Shown here piece by piece: positions 12,031-23,974 of a stretch of DNA of 64,000 bases. Within the stretch, counting starts at the first letter, position 1. Every line of letters begins with the position of its first letter. The translations under genes were made by a program, and so were the position numbers. The notes beneath the pieces were generated by a model. The model made no database searches. It saw nothing but the letters and a program-made list of their open reading frames with translations, and had not been told where the DNA came from. The DNA lies in assembly GCA_948099385.1 (NCBI GenBank), contig CANUEZ040000167.1, positions 3,447,001 through 3,511,000 on the forward strand, in the 5' to 3' direction. Source of the stretch: Fasciola hepatica. Lineage: Eukaryota > Platyhelminthes > Trematoda > Plagiorchiida > Fasciolidae.

Positions 12031-13439
12031 GAGACGCCGGATCAATAAAAATGGCGTCCTCGAAAGAAGTTATCAGTTATTAGGAGGGACAGGTTAGATG
12101 AGGTCGAATGCTTGTACAATTAACTTTGGAATATTGTGGCGAATTATATTTATGGCAGATGAACTTAGAGTACCAAAAGAGAGAGTGGAGAATGCAAAAG
12201 CAAGGAAGAGACAACGACCGAGGAGCAGTTCAACAAAAAAAGGGGAGATGAAGGAAAGTATTGAAGAGAACAGATAAGAATGAATCTAATAATCTGGCTG
12301 ATGCAGGTGAGACATGTGGTGTCGGTCTAGATTGAGAGAAGCCTTAATAAATGGACTTACATTATTTGGCAGGAAGTTGCTGGCGATGGAGATGGCTAAG
12401 CAGCGCAGAGCGATTATGCATACAAAGTGGAGAAAGTTACCTGGGAGGTTAAACAGTTCGTGAGGCAAGATGCAACAGCTGTGACGACAAACAGCTTGGG
12501 ACAGAAATGAGCACAAGGGGTACCAGAGGGTAATAGCAGATTAAACGGACTGAAGCCGTGAATGAGAACCATGACGAAACTGTGGTTTTACATTAAGTGG
12601 CAAGTGAAACAGCAGAACGGTCCGAAAGGCAAGCACAAATGACTGTGGATTACAATAAACGAAACGGGAGATGGAAGCGCGGGCCGCAAGAGACAGGTGA
12701 GGCATAACCAGGAAGATCACCCCATTGCAGGTGGAATACGAAAAAAGCAGAGAGGAAAGAAGCCCCGGGACAGGTAAACCGGTAGACGAACATATCGCAT
12801 GAACTATGGATGTGCGTCGGAGTCGGCGACATGGAAATTAGGAGCTGCGTGCATGCCGGCAATTGTACAAGTGGATGCAAATGGACGATACTAATCGGAG
12901 CACTGCCAAGTGGAAGGATCCACAGAGGAATTGCGGAGCCAGGCAAATAAAATAGAGTGATAGTGACTGAATAATAAATGTGGCTGTGAGCGGTGCAGAG
13001 TTTGGAACGGCAGTTCTAATATGAGAATTGGTCATGGGTGCGGGTGGGGCTGGTGTGTAGTGGTACTGGGCGTGAGAATGGAGGACGGGGGAGGGTTGGA
13101 CAGAAGGGTAGGCAGTGAGGCCTAAGAATGCGATCAATGAGCTTTATAGGCCTAGGTTGATACCAAATGAATAGATACTACAAGCCGGCTAAGCCGACAT
13201 GGGTGACGAAATAAAACATCGGCGGTCGTCGGCAGAATAAAGTGAGTAGGACGATAGTGACATGCAATGAGAGGTAACACAGTGAGAGTCGATAGGAGCA
13301 AGGGCAGAATTGGTGGGTGTGCATACTATAGGAGAACGAAAAATTGGATTTGATAAGATTGGTGACAAGAATGATAGGTGAGCGTACAGTGGCGAACAAG
13401 GATGGTTGTGGCATGCGGTCTGCAGATGACAGCATTGAA
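12031..13439. other. No recognisable gene
   Basis: Purine-biased plus strand. This leaves several antisense frames of 75-120 codons without stops, but their translations are compositionally biased and show no domain. I regard them as chance open frames. Confidence 0.4.
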
Positions 13440-13750
13440 GCTTGCGATCCGCAACCGGTGCTAGTGAGTGGGACTGGCCGTGGGCTAGACGCCCAACCTG
13501 AAAAACACTTCGTGAAGTGAACACAGGAGGTGTGATCCATCAGCCTAATTGCGCTCGCACACCGTTGCAGACGACCTGCACACCCGATGTGCTCCGGCCA
13601 AAGCGGTGGATCTGGCCGCGCCCCGCACCGTCGGGAATGGCACTAATGTTCATTGATGGTTATGTATGTGGGGCGTAGGTCAACTTTAAAAGTATAAGAT
13701 ATAAGTTCGGCGATCCGATGGCCAAGTTGCGAGGGGTTCCAGAGGACGGA
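13440..13750 (+). repeat. Dispersed repeat family 1, copy 2
   Basis: Partner of 5,073-5,335 in the same orientation. It carries GATCCGCAACCGGT, GCCCAACCT, GTTGCAGACGACCTGCA, CGGTGGATCTGGCC and CCCCGCACCG, then a further block around 13,715-13,750. About 100 bp in the middle is poorly conserved. No coding capacity. Unclassified element, possibly a SINE. Confidence 0.6.
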
Positions 13751-14199
13751 GCCAGCGACTAATAATCGACCAAACAGCGGCGTTATCCAGGCGCGTGTAC
13801 CAACCTTGGGGGTGAAAAGCATTTGAGGAACAAACTGGAAAAGGAGAGCAGATAAAAAGGAGCAGTCAGGGCGTCCCCCCGCTGTGGATCAACGGTTAAT
13901 GGAGGCATATAAAAACCAATACAGGACGAGGCATAAGAGTGACAGAGACTACGGGAGAGGGTGCGAGCAAAGTGAATGAAAATGGTGGCATTCCAGTTGG
14001 TTTGATTCATTAAGGAAATGGCCATAGATGATCTGACGTTAAGATAGATGAAACTGTCTACCGTTGATTGTGTCCTTAATTGAAAGGAGCAGGGTCGGCA
14101 AAGGAGTTGGTCTTAGAAGTCGAGGCCCCTCTCGTAAGCTGCATCTTCTGATGAGCTCATATCAGATAACTGCAGTGCACGGGTGACGCCGAGATATGG
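13751..14199. other. No recognisable gene
   Basis: Nothing recognisable between a dispersed repeat and a LINE remnant. Confidence 0.4.
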
Positions 14200-14480
14200 G
14201 ATGAGTGCCTACGGAAATTAAGACTTGGTTTGTGAAGTTCAAAGGGTGATGGGCACTTTGTTCCAGACTTTGGAGTGGACAAGAAGTAGAAAACGTGACC
14301 GTGTATGTTTTAAGACTGTTCTCACTACAAGCATGATACTCGCAAACACTCCGCTCAGATCTGCTAGCAGATATTATTTTATGACCTTCTACTGTGGTGT
14401 GTTCGACGGGGGTTTTATCGGCAAGCCACTTTTCAGTTATGGGGACCGCACGCGGGTGAGATTTTGGTGCTAAGAAGCAG
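14200..14480 (-). pseudogene. LINE reverse transcriptase C-terminal remnant, strongly decayed
   Basis: On the minus strand one frame reads RSRFLLLVHSKVWNKVPITL followed by stops, matching the F-x-W-N-x-P block at the end of LINE ORF2 seen in the two better copies near 11.2-11.8 kb. Stops and frame changes are frequent. It is the fourth minus-strand LINE 3' end within about 8.5 kb. Confidence 0.55.
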
Positions 14481-15285
14481 ACGGATGTTAGCTTGCTCAC
14501 AGAAAAGCGAGCTTTGAAACGTGCTACAGCAAAACTACCATTTTTAAGGCCATGATGCGTACTGAATGTGACCCCTCAAGTTGGCCGATAGATTTGGAGC
14601 AATAGTAGCCACCGATGGACCGTAGGGTGATGTGGGAAAAAATATGGGATAGGAGGAGGCGAGACATTCAAAGGAAAATCGAAAACCGGAAACGTGGATG
14701 GGGTGGCATTGATTCCGAAAGCTGACGACTATCCATAAATGGGAGGCAAGACGGACGGAGTGCTTGGGTGGGCCTTAAGTAGCCAACCGGAACTACAGTT
14801 GGATAGAATACTGGCACGAACACCTGAACAGTTCTGCAAGACTCCCTTTTCGTTGGTGGATGATATGTAGTAATGTTCCAGGCCTGAAGGTTTTCAATTG
14901 TTTGTTCGTTCACCATTGCTGGCTAACGTTCATGAGTTATAGAACCGTGTCCAGTACCAATCACATCTATTGACGGTGCATCTGTTAGGCTAGTTGGAAA
15001 CCGAATAAACTGACTTAAGCGAGAGAAACCCTAAAAAGGTTGAGGAACGGCTAGGATCATAATAACAAAGTGAGAGACAAACCAAAGGCCTCGTCGACAG
15101 CGGTCCGGTTGTTGTCTGTGAGTTCCTCCGAGCTGTGGTCGGCGAAATCTGGCAAAGAATCTCAGTGTTCTGCCACGGACAGGCTGAGTCAAACGCTTCG
15201 TTTAGAATACTGAAAGGGATCTCTCTTCTTGTGGGTTCTGGTGAATTTTCACGATGGTCAAAAGAAGGCAGTTGTTTTAGCCCCG
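14481..15285. other. No recognisable gene
   Basis: No domain recognised. An antisense frame that runs from 15,412 down to 14,990 overlaps the plus-strand candidate exon and is probably its shadow. Confidence 0.35.
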
Positions 15286-15640
15286 TGATTTGAGAACGAA
15301 CTCTTGCTTGACGGAGGACAACAAACATTGGCCGAAGCGCAAAAGGCGGCACCCATCGCTTCCGACCCGAACATAATGATGATGGAAGCAAAACATTTAC
15401 CGGAAGGACCAAGCGCGCATAAGTTGGTGGGGCCGGGTGGCATACTGCCGCCCATAATCAAGCCACCGGCTGTCGAATTCACCATATATCTTTCGGCTCT
15501 ATCGTACCGTACGCAATCGAGCGATAGCACCCTTGCTCTAGAAGATGGTGTCAATTGCTCCCAACTACTGGTTTGTCTTACGGTAAGAGGGCGGGTCTAT
15601 CGTCCTGTAGACCCCACAGGGATCCTATCAAGTGCTTAGG
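15286..15640 (+). CDS. Candidate exon, protein not recognised
   Basis: A plus-strand frame is open from a TGA near 15,286 to a stop at 15,640. Its core (about 15,300-15,550) looks coding, with normal amino-acid composition and pieces such as EAKHLPEGPSAHKLVGPGG and LPPIIKPPAVEF. The opposite strand is also open but gives a Ser/Cys-rich translation typical of a shadow. A pyrimidine-rich acceptor-like GTTGTTTTAG lies at 15,271-15,280. A GT after GAAGATG near 15,548 could be a donor. I cannot name the protein. It may be a host exon, an exon fragment of a pseudogene, or part of an unrecognised transposon. Confidence 0.35.
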
Positions 15641-15766
15641 GTAACTGGTCGAGGAGCGAAAGTGTAAATACTCAGTTGATCAAGGGTTTATCTGCAAGGC
15701 ACAGCCCGGGTTTCGGGCAGTAAATTTCTGTCTTCCTAACCTTTGACAAAGTTACCTCCAAGCTGA

Positions 15767-15958
15767 GCAAGGAAAAGATTGTCGAGGTTTATTGCCCATA
15801 TGTTTCAGCGGGGTCCTAAACCCAGAAAACCACCAACAACTGATGGAGATATCAAAGACCCTAAGGGTAGAAAGGTATTCACCCGAAGTGGTCTCAGCCT
15901 TCCCCAGCATCAGGATGTTACTGACAGCTTAGAGGCCGACACTTCAGAAGCAGCAAAT
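15767..15958 (+). CDS. Candidate internal or penultimate exon with consensus donor
   Basis: A frame of about 64 codons runs from just after a TGA to 15,958. There it meets a textbook 5' splice site: AAT followed by GTGAGT at 15,959-15,964. The translation is hydrophilic and proline/lysine-rich (FQRGPKPRKPPTTDGDIK, then FTRSGLSLPQHQDV). A strong acceptor lies 102 bp downstream (16,060). Spliced in this phase the reading reaches a TGA after one codon, then stays open for another 37 codons. So either this is the end of a protein or the gene is a pseudogene. The protein family is not recognised. Confidence 0.35.
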
Positions 15959-16060
15959 GTGAGTAATGGATTGCTTCAAGTGTCATTTTAAGGCTCCGCC
16001 TTTTCTTTTCTACACAAACGATTTGGCTGAGGGTTATTCTCTACTGTTTTACTCTTGCAG
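15959..16060 (+). other. Predicted 102-bp intron
   Basis: It begins GTGAGT and ends with a long pyrimidine-rich tract (TTCTCTACTGTTTTACTCTTGCAG). The short length and canonical borders fit a spliceosomal intron. There is no transcript evidence. Confidence 0.4.
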
Positions 16061-17037
16061 ATATGAAGCCTGCTTGATAGTGAGGTCGTTATAACCAAGT
16101 TATATGGGCAGATAAGTAGGATACTCCCTTGGGAAAAGCAAGAATCTTTTACGGACCAAGGCTTCAGTGAAAGTGACTGGTAGAGAAGATACTGGGTTAT
16201 TCATGGTGAAAACGCTACTAGTAACAAATGGCATGGGCGTCAAAATGAGTGCAGACTTTGTACATGCGGAACAACCAAAAAAAATGGCTGCTGATCACTT
16301 AGGAGACCACACTCTCTTAGGTCCTACTAATACGTTTGTCCAGGAAGTCAGCCTAATGAGAGGACCCGAATTCAGAACAGGAGTGATCGAATGTTCCGCA
16401 GTGCCGCATCAATAAGTTATTGGCAAATGCATAAGTGCGGTCCAAAATATGCAAAATTGAACCCACAAAACCGGAAACCAAGCTTGGCAAGCACAGAGAT
16501 CAAGCAAGACTTTCACGATAAAACCGACGGCCGGGTTGAATGGACCGGCAGTCAAATGGCCACTTCAAAATGGCACGGTTTCATAAACCTCACGATGTGT
16601 GGATTATGGCGCATGATGTTAGACTTGCAATAAAGCAACCGGAAATATACATATACGGTAAGCCCTGGAAGGGGTTTTCAGTCAGCCTCATGCAGACACC
16701 ACAGATCAGAAAACGGGTAAGAACTACACTAGGTCAGTGAAACTGTTCTTCGGACCGAATTTTGATTGAACTTGTTCGGCACTTGATTAGTAGGAGTACC
16801 CAATAAATTAAGTGAAGAAATGTTTGGTCCAAAATATGTTGAGCATTTGGAGATGGTGCTGGACGGTTATGGGAGCGGAAATTACGCATAAACGGAGTAC
16901 TGAGGATAGTGGAAAAACAGTAATTTGCTCGAGGCCTTCCAGTCATCCAGCCTCGAGGCCTTCACAATGAGTCACTGTATGAGGTAACACAAACGTCTTA
17001 TACGTCTCTAGCTTGCAGGGTGAGAATTTTGTTTTCA
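16061..17037. other. No recognisable gene; possible intron sequence
   Basis: Two plus-strand frames of about 80 codons (16,167-16,415 and 16,391-16,633) show no domains. This may be intron between the candidate exons on either side. Confidence 0.3.
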
Positions 17038-17341
17038 TTTCTTCGTTTTTCAGTCGATTCGAGGGAACGAACCACTTAATGTGAAGATCGGAAGAAATTG
17101 TCGAATTCGCGGTGGTGGGTTCCGATCTTTCCGGATGCCACCGACAGAATTCTGGACGATATATTGGAGCCAGTAGCTACCACAACCGTGCCACCTGGCC
17201 TTATGGCTGGCCAAAATTTGGTTCTCAAGGACAGTAAACTAGAGCTGATAAAACAACGAGAAAATCTGTGCTCCGCGACAGATTTTGCACACCATGTGTT
17301 GAGACTAAAGCCAGCTTTTGGGAAATGTGGTGACCGCTGAA
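17038..17341 (+). CDS. Candidate exon with strong acceptor, protein not recognised
   Basis: TTTTCATTTCTTCGTTTTTCAG at about 17,032-17,053 is an excellent 3' splice site. Downstream, the frame directly after the acceptor reads LNVKIGRNCRIRGGGF and then stops. An overlapping frame is open to the TGA at 17,338-17,340 and reads like protein (IFPDATDRILDDILEPV, then LMAGQNLVLKDSKLELIKQ). The opposite strand is open too, but serine-rich. A frameshift between the two plus-strand readings would explain the pattern, which suggests a decayed exon. No family assigned. Confidence 0.3.
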
Positions 17342-18239
17342 ACAGTGGCAGTATTTGAGGCCCGCTTGCACCATCATTGACAACAAGTCCTCCACGACTG
17401 GCCTTAGCGTCGCTCATGCATATATTAGGAGTGTCATCTGCTGAGAGACCAAAGCATGAAGGTTATGACCACATGAGTAAGTTACGAGACCGCCTCTTCT
17501 TTTGGAATGAGGGCTCGTGATTCGCTCTAGTAACACAAACGCACAACTTATAAAACCACGCAATCAAAACCGGAGCATTCACTGTAATACTGTTAGCATG
17601 TTACCCAAATGGATCGAGAAGCAAGCACTGGTGCTCTGCAGCGGGATTTCTTTAAAATTTATTCATCCAGGAGCCTTGGTTTATTGAAAACGTAAAGCAG
17701 CAAGTCGTGTGGCCTGACTCGACTTGACTGACAGTTCAGGCACCGAAGGAGGAAGTCCGCCTATGACAGAACACAGAGTTACTCCGATAGATCTGGTGGT
17801 AGGTAAAAAGCTGAATAAGACCACGGCCGCAGTACCGACATATTCACAAGAAGAGAAGTAGACCACATTCAAGTTCCCAGTTATCTTCACGAGGGCTATA
17901 GAAGAGCCACGGACATCTTCCGGGGGGGGGGGCGATGGTTAGGAGCATATGGAACGGTGAGACATGTGTGTGCTTTCTTTGGGCTTGCCTTTGGCTTACT
18001 TGGATTTCATAAGTGCTTAAATGGGAATCCACTAAGGAGCAGTAGAAGTCTTATAATACCAAGGGTCTCCATGCACTCCAGTGACAGACATGACTGCAAA
18101 ACCTAGAAACAAACTCCGATGCTGTCCTCGGGACCGAGGTGGGCTTGGACGGAAGTGGATGCACTGACTTTGGAGAAGATGCGGTGGCGACACCCGGTAA
18201 AGCAGGTAGCATTGGGAACAAATCGGTGAAACTCTCTTA
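17342..18239. other. No recognisable gene
   Basis: Nothing recognised apart from a run of about ten G residues near 17,923-17,932. Confidence 0.4.
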
Positions 18240-18800
18240 GGCTGCTGACGAGAGCAAAGCGTCTTTAGTTGCCGTTACTAAAACATGGCTTGATAATAAA
18301 GATTATCCGCTAACAGTACCAAGGAAAGGTTTCGCATTTTCTTGACAGTATGCAGGAAGCGACTGACTTGCAGGAGAGGCAGCCATTCTCACCAGGTCAG
18401 GCACAATTCGTATCAAGTCTCTAATCAAGATCTCCACTCGAAATGCGCAACTGTGTCCAGCTTTGGTCTCTCTTCCAGGAAGAAGGACAAACAACGTCTG
18501 TTCCCAACTGTGGTCGGGCACAGACCGCGATAAGAAAGCTCGCCTGCTCGGAACCCGAACTTAACAAGTCAGGAAAGCACATAAAACCCCGAACCGAGTG
18601 ATGTTTCTTGCCGCATATTGACTTTAAGGTTGAATTTTGCACTCTGGGATCACAGAAAGAAAGGCACTCGGTTTGACTGCAAGAAAAAGTCTCGCCAACG
18701 AGCTGGGGAGAACATCCGACACCATTTTTGATGCCTTCTATCTCCGCTTGATAAAGCAATAATGAATTTTCAGAATGGCCAATCAGGACTCCAGGGCTGT
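18240..18800 (+). pseudogene. LINE AP-endonuclease domain remnant
   Basis: The plus strand gives AVTKTWLDNKDYPLTVP at 18,268-18,318. This corresponds to the active-site block of the apurinic endonuclease at the start of LINE ORF2, with Lys where the family has its catalytic Glu. GEAAILTRSG (about 18,372) and LCPALVSLPGRRTNNV (about 18,450-18,495) follow, as expected for that fold. Around 18,640-18,770 a later block resembles the end of the domain (GTRFDCKKKSRQRAGENIRH, LSPLDKAIMNF). Stops and frame changes interrupt it. An RT is not recognisable downstream. It is a dead 5' portion of a CR1/Jockey-type LINE. Confidence 0.7.
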
Positions 18801-21156
18801 GTACTGCTGGTTAAGAATGATCACAGACATGACAGGTTCACCCTATGCACGCAGCTTTCGAGAGTAGCATAGAGACCAACCAGTGATTTCGGTAGTGTTG
18901 ACTTAGCTAAGCTTTACACTACGGTGGTGAAGCTGACGTGGGATAAGAAAGAAAGGGGCAAGTTTCAAAGAAGGCTGAAAAGTAATGAAGAGGGCACCAG
19001 ACGCTCCTCAGAATGAGTTTGCACTAATAAAGTAAAGCTTTGGAGAGGAAAACTATGTTAGAAGGCTGACATGGTCATAGCCTTAGCTGGAAACTTCTAA
19101 TTCGGCCTTGAACCCTCGTGGGTTCAATAAACCAAGCTTAGAACTGCCGTGGGCCCTATGAAAACTTCTACGTGAAATTCTGAGCTTAGACTGGTTAAAT
19201 GCTTTAAAAGTAGCAGAATAAATTCTGTATTTCCATAGGGAAAACGGCTCAGGGAAGGATGGGACAGGCCGGCTTTTCGTTAAAACCTCGGCAGTGCCAC
19301 TGGAGGCCAGACCAGATGGGACACAGGATGATAATTTTGGCAGTATATACGGAGCAGGTAGTGAGATATTAGTCAATTTCACGCCGATATATCCTTCATT
19401 GGAGTTAAATCAACCACTTCAATCAGGTGGAACCGTGTGCAAATGCTTGCAGTAAGAAAGCTCCCATATGTCAGCTGGTCCAGGTAGCATCCAGGCGGTT
19501 AACCTCAAGCATGGTAAATACCACGGCTCGGTCGTTAGGTGGGCTTTACGGGTCCACCCCTAGCCGAGTAAGGCTGTCCCAGGACTGGAAAAAGTGCAAC
19601 GGTGGCGGCAATGCACAAGAGTGAACTTAAGTCTACCAAGGTCGCTACAGTCTTGTAATCCCAACTAGTGTCTTGCGCAAGGTACTTGAAAAGAGCGCCT
19701 GCGCTCATTTCGGATGCATTTACTACATTACCCCATGCGGGGCCGAGCCAGGCACGAACCCTCAATGGTTCGCTTTTGACCGTCCACTTTCGCTCCTTAG
19801 ATGAGAAAACTCAGAGACAGCGTGGAGGCAGTCGGGTTGATGTATTTTCTACGCAACCCAGCGAGAAGGAAACTCCTTTATTCACCATCTGTCCTAGCAA
19901 TACCAGGACTCTCGGTATGGTAAGAAGTTACGTGGATGGGTGACGGACTTTCCACCTGATTATTTTTGAGCCAGAGAACGAGACGGGTACGTAGTTTGGC
20001 GAAAATTTCTAGTGGCTTTCCCCGGTGAGCTCTTTTAGGCCCGATTATATTCCAACTGTCCGTTTCCAACCTGTCTTCCGCTCTTCAACAGATTATTTCC
20101 ATTTCTTCAGACAACGTGAACGAAGTCAGGGGCGGTAACTATTCTGGACTGGACAGACAAGTTGGACTTACTTCCCACACGGGAAAGGTCAAAGTCAACG
20201 GAAAGCTTAACCGTCCTTCATGACCAAAGGGCCTTACGAAGTGCAGTAGAGACTCCCGGGTCGGCTCGAACCTTGAGGGTGAATTTTCAAACCAGTGTAA
20301 AGCTGCTTCACGGAAGGCCCGTGGTTAGGTCCGTAGACTGAGATCGGACTCTTTGTGTCCGGAGCCCGAAGTATTAATATCAATATGCGCGGCCATATCG
20401 CTACTCCACTTAGTGTTCAGCGTGCTATCTACAGTACCCCAAAAAAGGTGCCGCCTGCTTTGGAAATGTTCAGTTTCTCGAAGATCCAACGGACGAAGAG
20501 CGGAGGGACAGGAGGTATAAGCAATGACTCCGTGACTTTAAAATTATCTTTTCGACAAAGAGAAGACTTCGAAGAAATCCCATTTTAAATTTAATCATAG
20601 CAAGAGATATTTCCGGTACTTGGCGAGACAGGCGTTTTTGGGCGGTCTAAGACTCGCGAACGAGGTCGAAAGAGAAACTAACGGAGGCCCGAGCTGGATT
20701 GATAACCAGATCCCAATACTTCAAAAACGGGGCAGCAAACTTCTGGACTAATCTGCCTGGCTGAATAATAGGCCTGCAGACATACATTTGCCCCGAGGGG
20801 AACTAGATCGTAAGTCAAACAAGGATACCTGTGGTAGTGAGTCGTCAGTATATCTAATAGATAGACGGAGATAACACAGTAGTCTCTCTCAGATGAGCTG
20901 TAATTGATTTTTTGGTTTGCCGAACATTGGCTTGGTGAGCCTTCATAAAGCACAACGTCTCTCGCAGTTGACGAGCCATGAGATCAGTCTGAGGTTAGGA
21001 AAGGCAGATTTGGTGCCTGCAACAAAAAGGCAGGCTTACCAACTGGAAGGAATCATGAAAACAGCTTCCCCTGGTTTTGAACAGACAGGGAAGAGAGTAA
21101 ATTAGGGGGGCCAATGGCCTGCGGCGGACCACTGACGACTGTAACGGTTATCCGAC
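18801..21156. other. No firmly recognised gene; possible LINE continuation
   Basis: Some plus-strand segments between 18,940 and 19,450 could be the worn endonuclease-RT linker of the LINE that starts at 18.24 kb, but the match is too weak to annotate. Plus-strand frames at 19,668-19,943 (91 codons) and 20,355-20,588 (77 codons) are open without a recognised domain. Confidence 0.35.
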
Positions 21157-21505
21157 TGTGAGTAACGCGTAGCCCAATTGAATACTCCCAAAGTCAGAAC
21201 AAAATCGATTCGCTGATTCTACGGTACTATAATAACAAATTGTACGCATATAGATATGTGCAAACCCCAACTGTGCGGCCACAACGTCCAGCAACGAAAA
21301 CCAGAGTTCAACAAAAGGTCGATTTCAGGTTTCATCGTCACGGCAGTCCAAGTTCGAATCAAAAATTATGCCACGGCACATGAGCAAAATGTAAACAAAT
21401 GTTGGGGTGTAGTGATTGATGCATGCTGTACTTGGTTGAGGGTCCATAGGATAAACAGCATAGCCTCAATAATGCAAGTAGGTGGCAACGGCTAGGGAGG
21501 ATTTC
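21157..21505 (-). repeat. 3' LTR of BEL/Pao element A
   Basis: Matches 27,454-27,789 over its length, starting TGTGAGTAACGCGTAGCC and ending GGCTAGGGAGGATTTC (plus-strand reading). It contains 15 bp (GAGGGTCCATAGGAT-like, near 21,440-21,455) that the other LTR lacks. Its inner end reads TA instead of the CA seen in the other copy. Confidence 0.85.
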
Positions 21506-22267
21506 TACGCATGTGCGTTATGCCACCCACCGAGTCCACCCAAGAAAAGGTCAATATCCAAGAAGTAAATAGGGGTACCGATTCGCCCTAACCTACCTCG
21601 GCCCTAAAGTCAGTGCATACGCAGGTCACCATGGGCTTCACCTTTTTTGCCCAGTCGCAGACATGCTTTCTGGTTTCCTTGAGGTTGTTTCATACCTCAG
21701 TGTCTGAGAGTTTCGTTTGAGGATGATAGGAGTCTTTCCGTATACGAAAAGTGCCTCAACGTGATCGGGCTGCTTAGACAGATTACGGACTGCAGAGTTA
21801 AAAGGCTTCCCGAATAAAAGTAAAATTTGTGGTAAAATGAAGACTGAGAATCCCCGATGAAGAATCGAGATGTCTACCGGTTACTCGAACATCAGGGGGC
21901 TCAACGGGTGGTGTTATCTGTGGTTTACAACTTATATCCACTTGAACAAAGGTTGGATAATAATACAATTGGGAGGTCCCGGAAATAGAGATGTCCCTAG
22001 AAACGGTCAGCAAGCACCTGCTCAAGAACTTCCGCTACTTCAAAACAATGTTGCGTCTTGTGCTAAATTGGGGTTTCCACAACTAACTCAGTTGTAAATC
22101 GTAAACACAGTGTGAAATGGGAAGCAAATGTACTTCAAGGACTGTGTGAAGGGTTGGGACCTGCAGGAGAATGCATGAGGGGTAAATAAATAAATTCAGA
22201 TTCAGTTGATATCAGTAGACTTGGTTTTAGCTTGTTCCGTAGCGTCGACCTCGCCCTCACCATCAAT

Positions 22268-22560
22268 ACCGTCAAGCAAAGTCATCTTACGGGTATCTCT
22301 CAAAAAGTCTCCATTTTCGTTCTCATCACCACAGTGCGCAAAAGGCCATCGATTTCTGTACGGCGGCCTTGGTCATTCCAATCGGCCATTCGTCTTTACG
22401 TAAGTGGCTCTTCACGAGGATGACGATATCGCCACTTCTGAACGACCCCTATTTGGAGATACACTTTTGCCGAAGCTGCAGTGTCGGTAAGTACTCCCTA
22501 GTTTAACGTTTCCAGAAGGCTTGTGCCAGGTGGTCCACTTGCTTCCATCTTATGATGTGC
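22268..22560 (-). pseudogene. BEL/Pao A: DUF5641 integrase tail
   Basis: Minus-strand reading shows RWKQVDHLAQAFWKR, REYLPTLQLRQK and GDIVILVKSHLRKDEWPIG. These match the C-terminal DUF5641 region that follows the integrase in BEL/Pao polyproteins. At least two in-frame stops interrupt it. It marks the 3' end of the coding region; about 700 bp of unrecognised sequence separates it from the 3' LTR. Confidence 0.8.
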
Positions 22561-22829
22561 GCCACAAGTAGGATTTTTGATGTGATTACTCCTACATTTG
22601 GCCATAGTGATAACGGGTCGTTGGAAGTGAGAGCCGGTTCGCCTTCTGGGTCTGGGACGGTCGACACCGGGGTCTATTGTTCAGTATGCGTTCTACTTCT
22701 GTCAGTGAAGTGGTCAACGTCTCGTCATTGAGGTTTCATTGTGAGGTCAAGGCCGTAAGTTTTTCCTAGTCGATCCTGTCTGCCTTTCCCAAACGCCACC
22801 GCGATGACTGGCATAATGTGGGGTGAAGT

Positions 22830-23313
22830 GTCATTCTATCCCCTTCGCTACGGTCTGGTTTTGTATTTTGGCGGTGTCCAAGCGGCTCCACCATTTATCC
22901 AACTCTTTATGAGCCCAAACGAAGTTCGAGCCATTGTCGGGGTGTATATTCTTGGGGACGCCCCGCCTCGCGATGAACCTTTGAAGGGCCATTGGGAATG
23001 AATCGGTTGTCATGCTATGCACTACTTCGAGGTGGACTGTTCTGGATTGTAGTCATGTTATCAGGCAGCCGTACCTCTTTTGAGTGTTTCTCTGATGTCG
23101 TACGAGTAACGGGCCAAAGCAGTCGACGCCAATTTCCACGAACGGGCACCATCCCGGTTGAACTCTTACGGCTGGAATGGGAGGCATCATTTGTTGGCTT
23201 TCTACTGCTCTCCGGCGACGACAAGTGATGCAGTTGCCTATGACTCGCCCGACCGCCGCCGGTCCCTTTGTCACCCAAAATCGTCGACGTATATTGTTCA
23301 ATAAGTGATTCAA
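22830..23313 (-). pseudogene. BEL/Pao A: integrase zinc finger and core
   Basis: The segment 23,313-23,053 encodes LLNNIRRRFWVTKG and NCITCRRRRA (the zinc-binding half), then IGVDCFGPLLV carrying the first catalytic Asp (near 23,123). After a frame change, 23,022-22,831 encodes [17 protein letters not shown] and HPDNGSNF with the second Asp (near 22,937). The catalytic residues look intact, but the two halves are in different frames. Confidence 0.87.
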
Positions 23314-23974
23314 ACCCGTGTGTCCCTCTTCTCGATGAACACGACCTGTGAAAATCTCGTTACGTAGTGGTCAGCAGGAATTATTACGAGATATTTTGTT
23401 TTGTACTCTATATTGGAATTCATCAGCTGCCCTCCACCTGTCAGTAGTCCATTGGCTCGCATAGGGTTTAGTCTTCGGATACTGCTGTACATAGTCTGCT
23501 TTCTTTGGTGTTATCATCTATCCTGGCTAGCCCGCGGGTCTCGAACGAGGAAGGCGTCTAGTAGCAGTAGGCGTAGAACATCGAGTTCGGTTTGGTTCAG
23601 CTCGCCCGGTAGTATCGTCTCCACATCTAACTTGTTCTCTGGCCGTGTGTCTTTCAAAATCATTAGAAGTACTTCGTGTCGCGTCCGCCAGACCACGGCT
23701 CTAGCCATTTTTGTCCAGTCGGGGAGGTTACACAGTTTTTCTAGTAGGCTTACGCTTCTCGTGGAATTTTGTAGCCAGTATCAGTCTTTCGATCTCTTTG
23801 TCGCCATAACTAGACTTAGGTATCAGTGCAGTTGGCCGCATCCCTTCAGCCGCAGTCAGGAAGTCCGTTACTTCTGTCCACATCCGCAGCCGTTCTAGTA
23901 ATTTAGGCCCCTTCAGCAGAAGTCAGCCGGGTCACTGGCGGATTGTACATGGTGCCACTGATCGGTCTTAGTCG

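Noticed and set aside
13178..13540. Two overlapping minus-strand frames of 111-120 codons
   Set aside because: They arise from a purine-rich plus strand low in antisense stops. Composition is His/Ser/Cys-rich and no motif is present; the end overlaps the dispersed repeat.
14990..15412. 140-codon minus-strand frame
   Set aside because: Overlaps the better plus-strand candidate exon. No recognisable domain and low-complexity Ser/Leu/Arg composition.
23401..23898. 165-codon plus-strand frame
   Set aside because: It lies antisense to the RNase H-integrase linker of BEL element A and its translation is Ser/Arg/Phe-biased, typical of a shadow.
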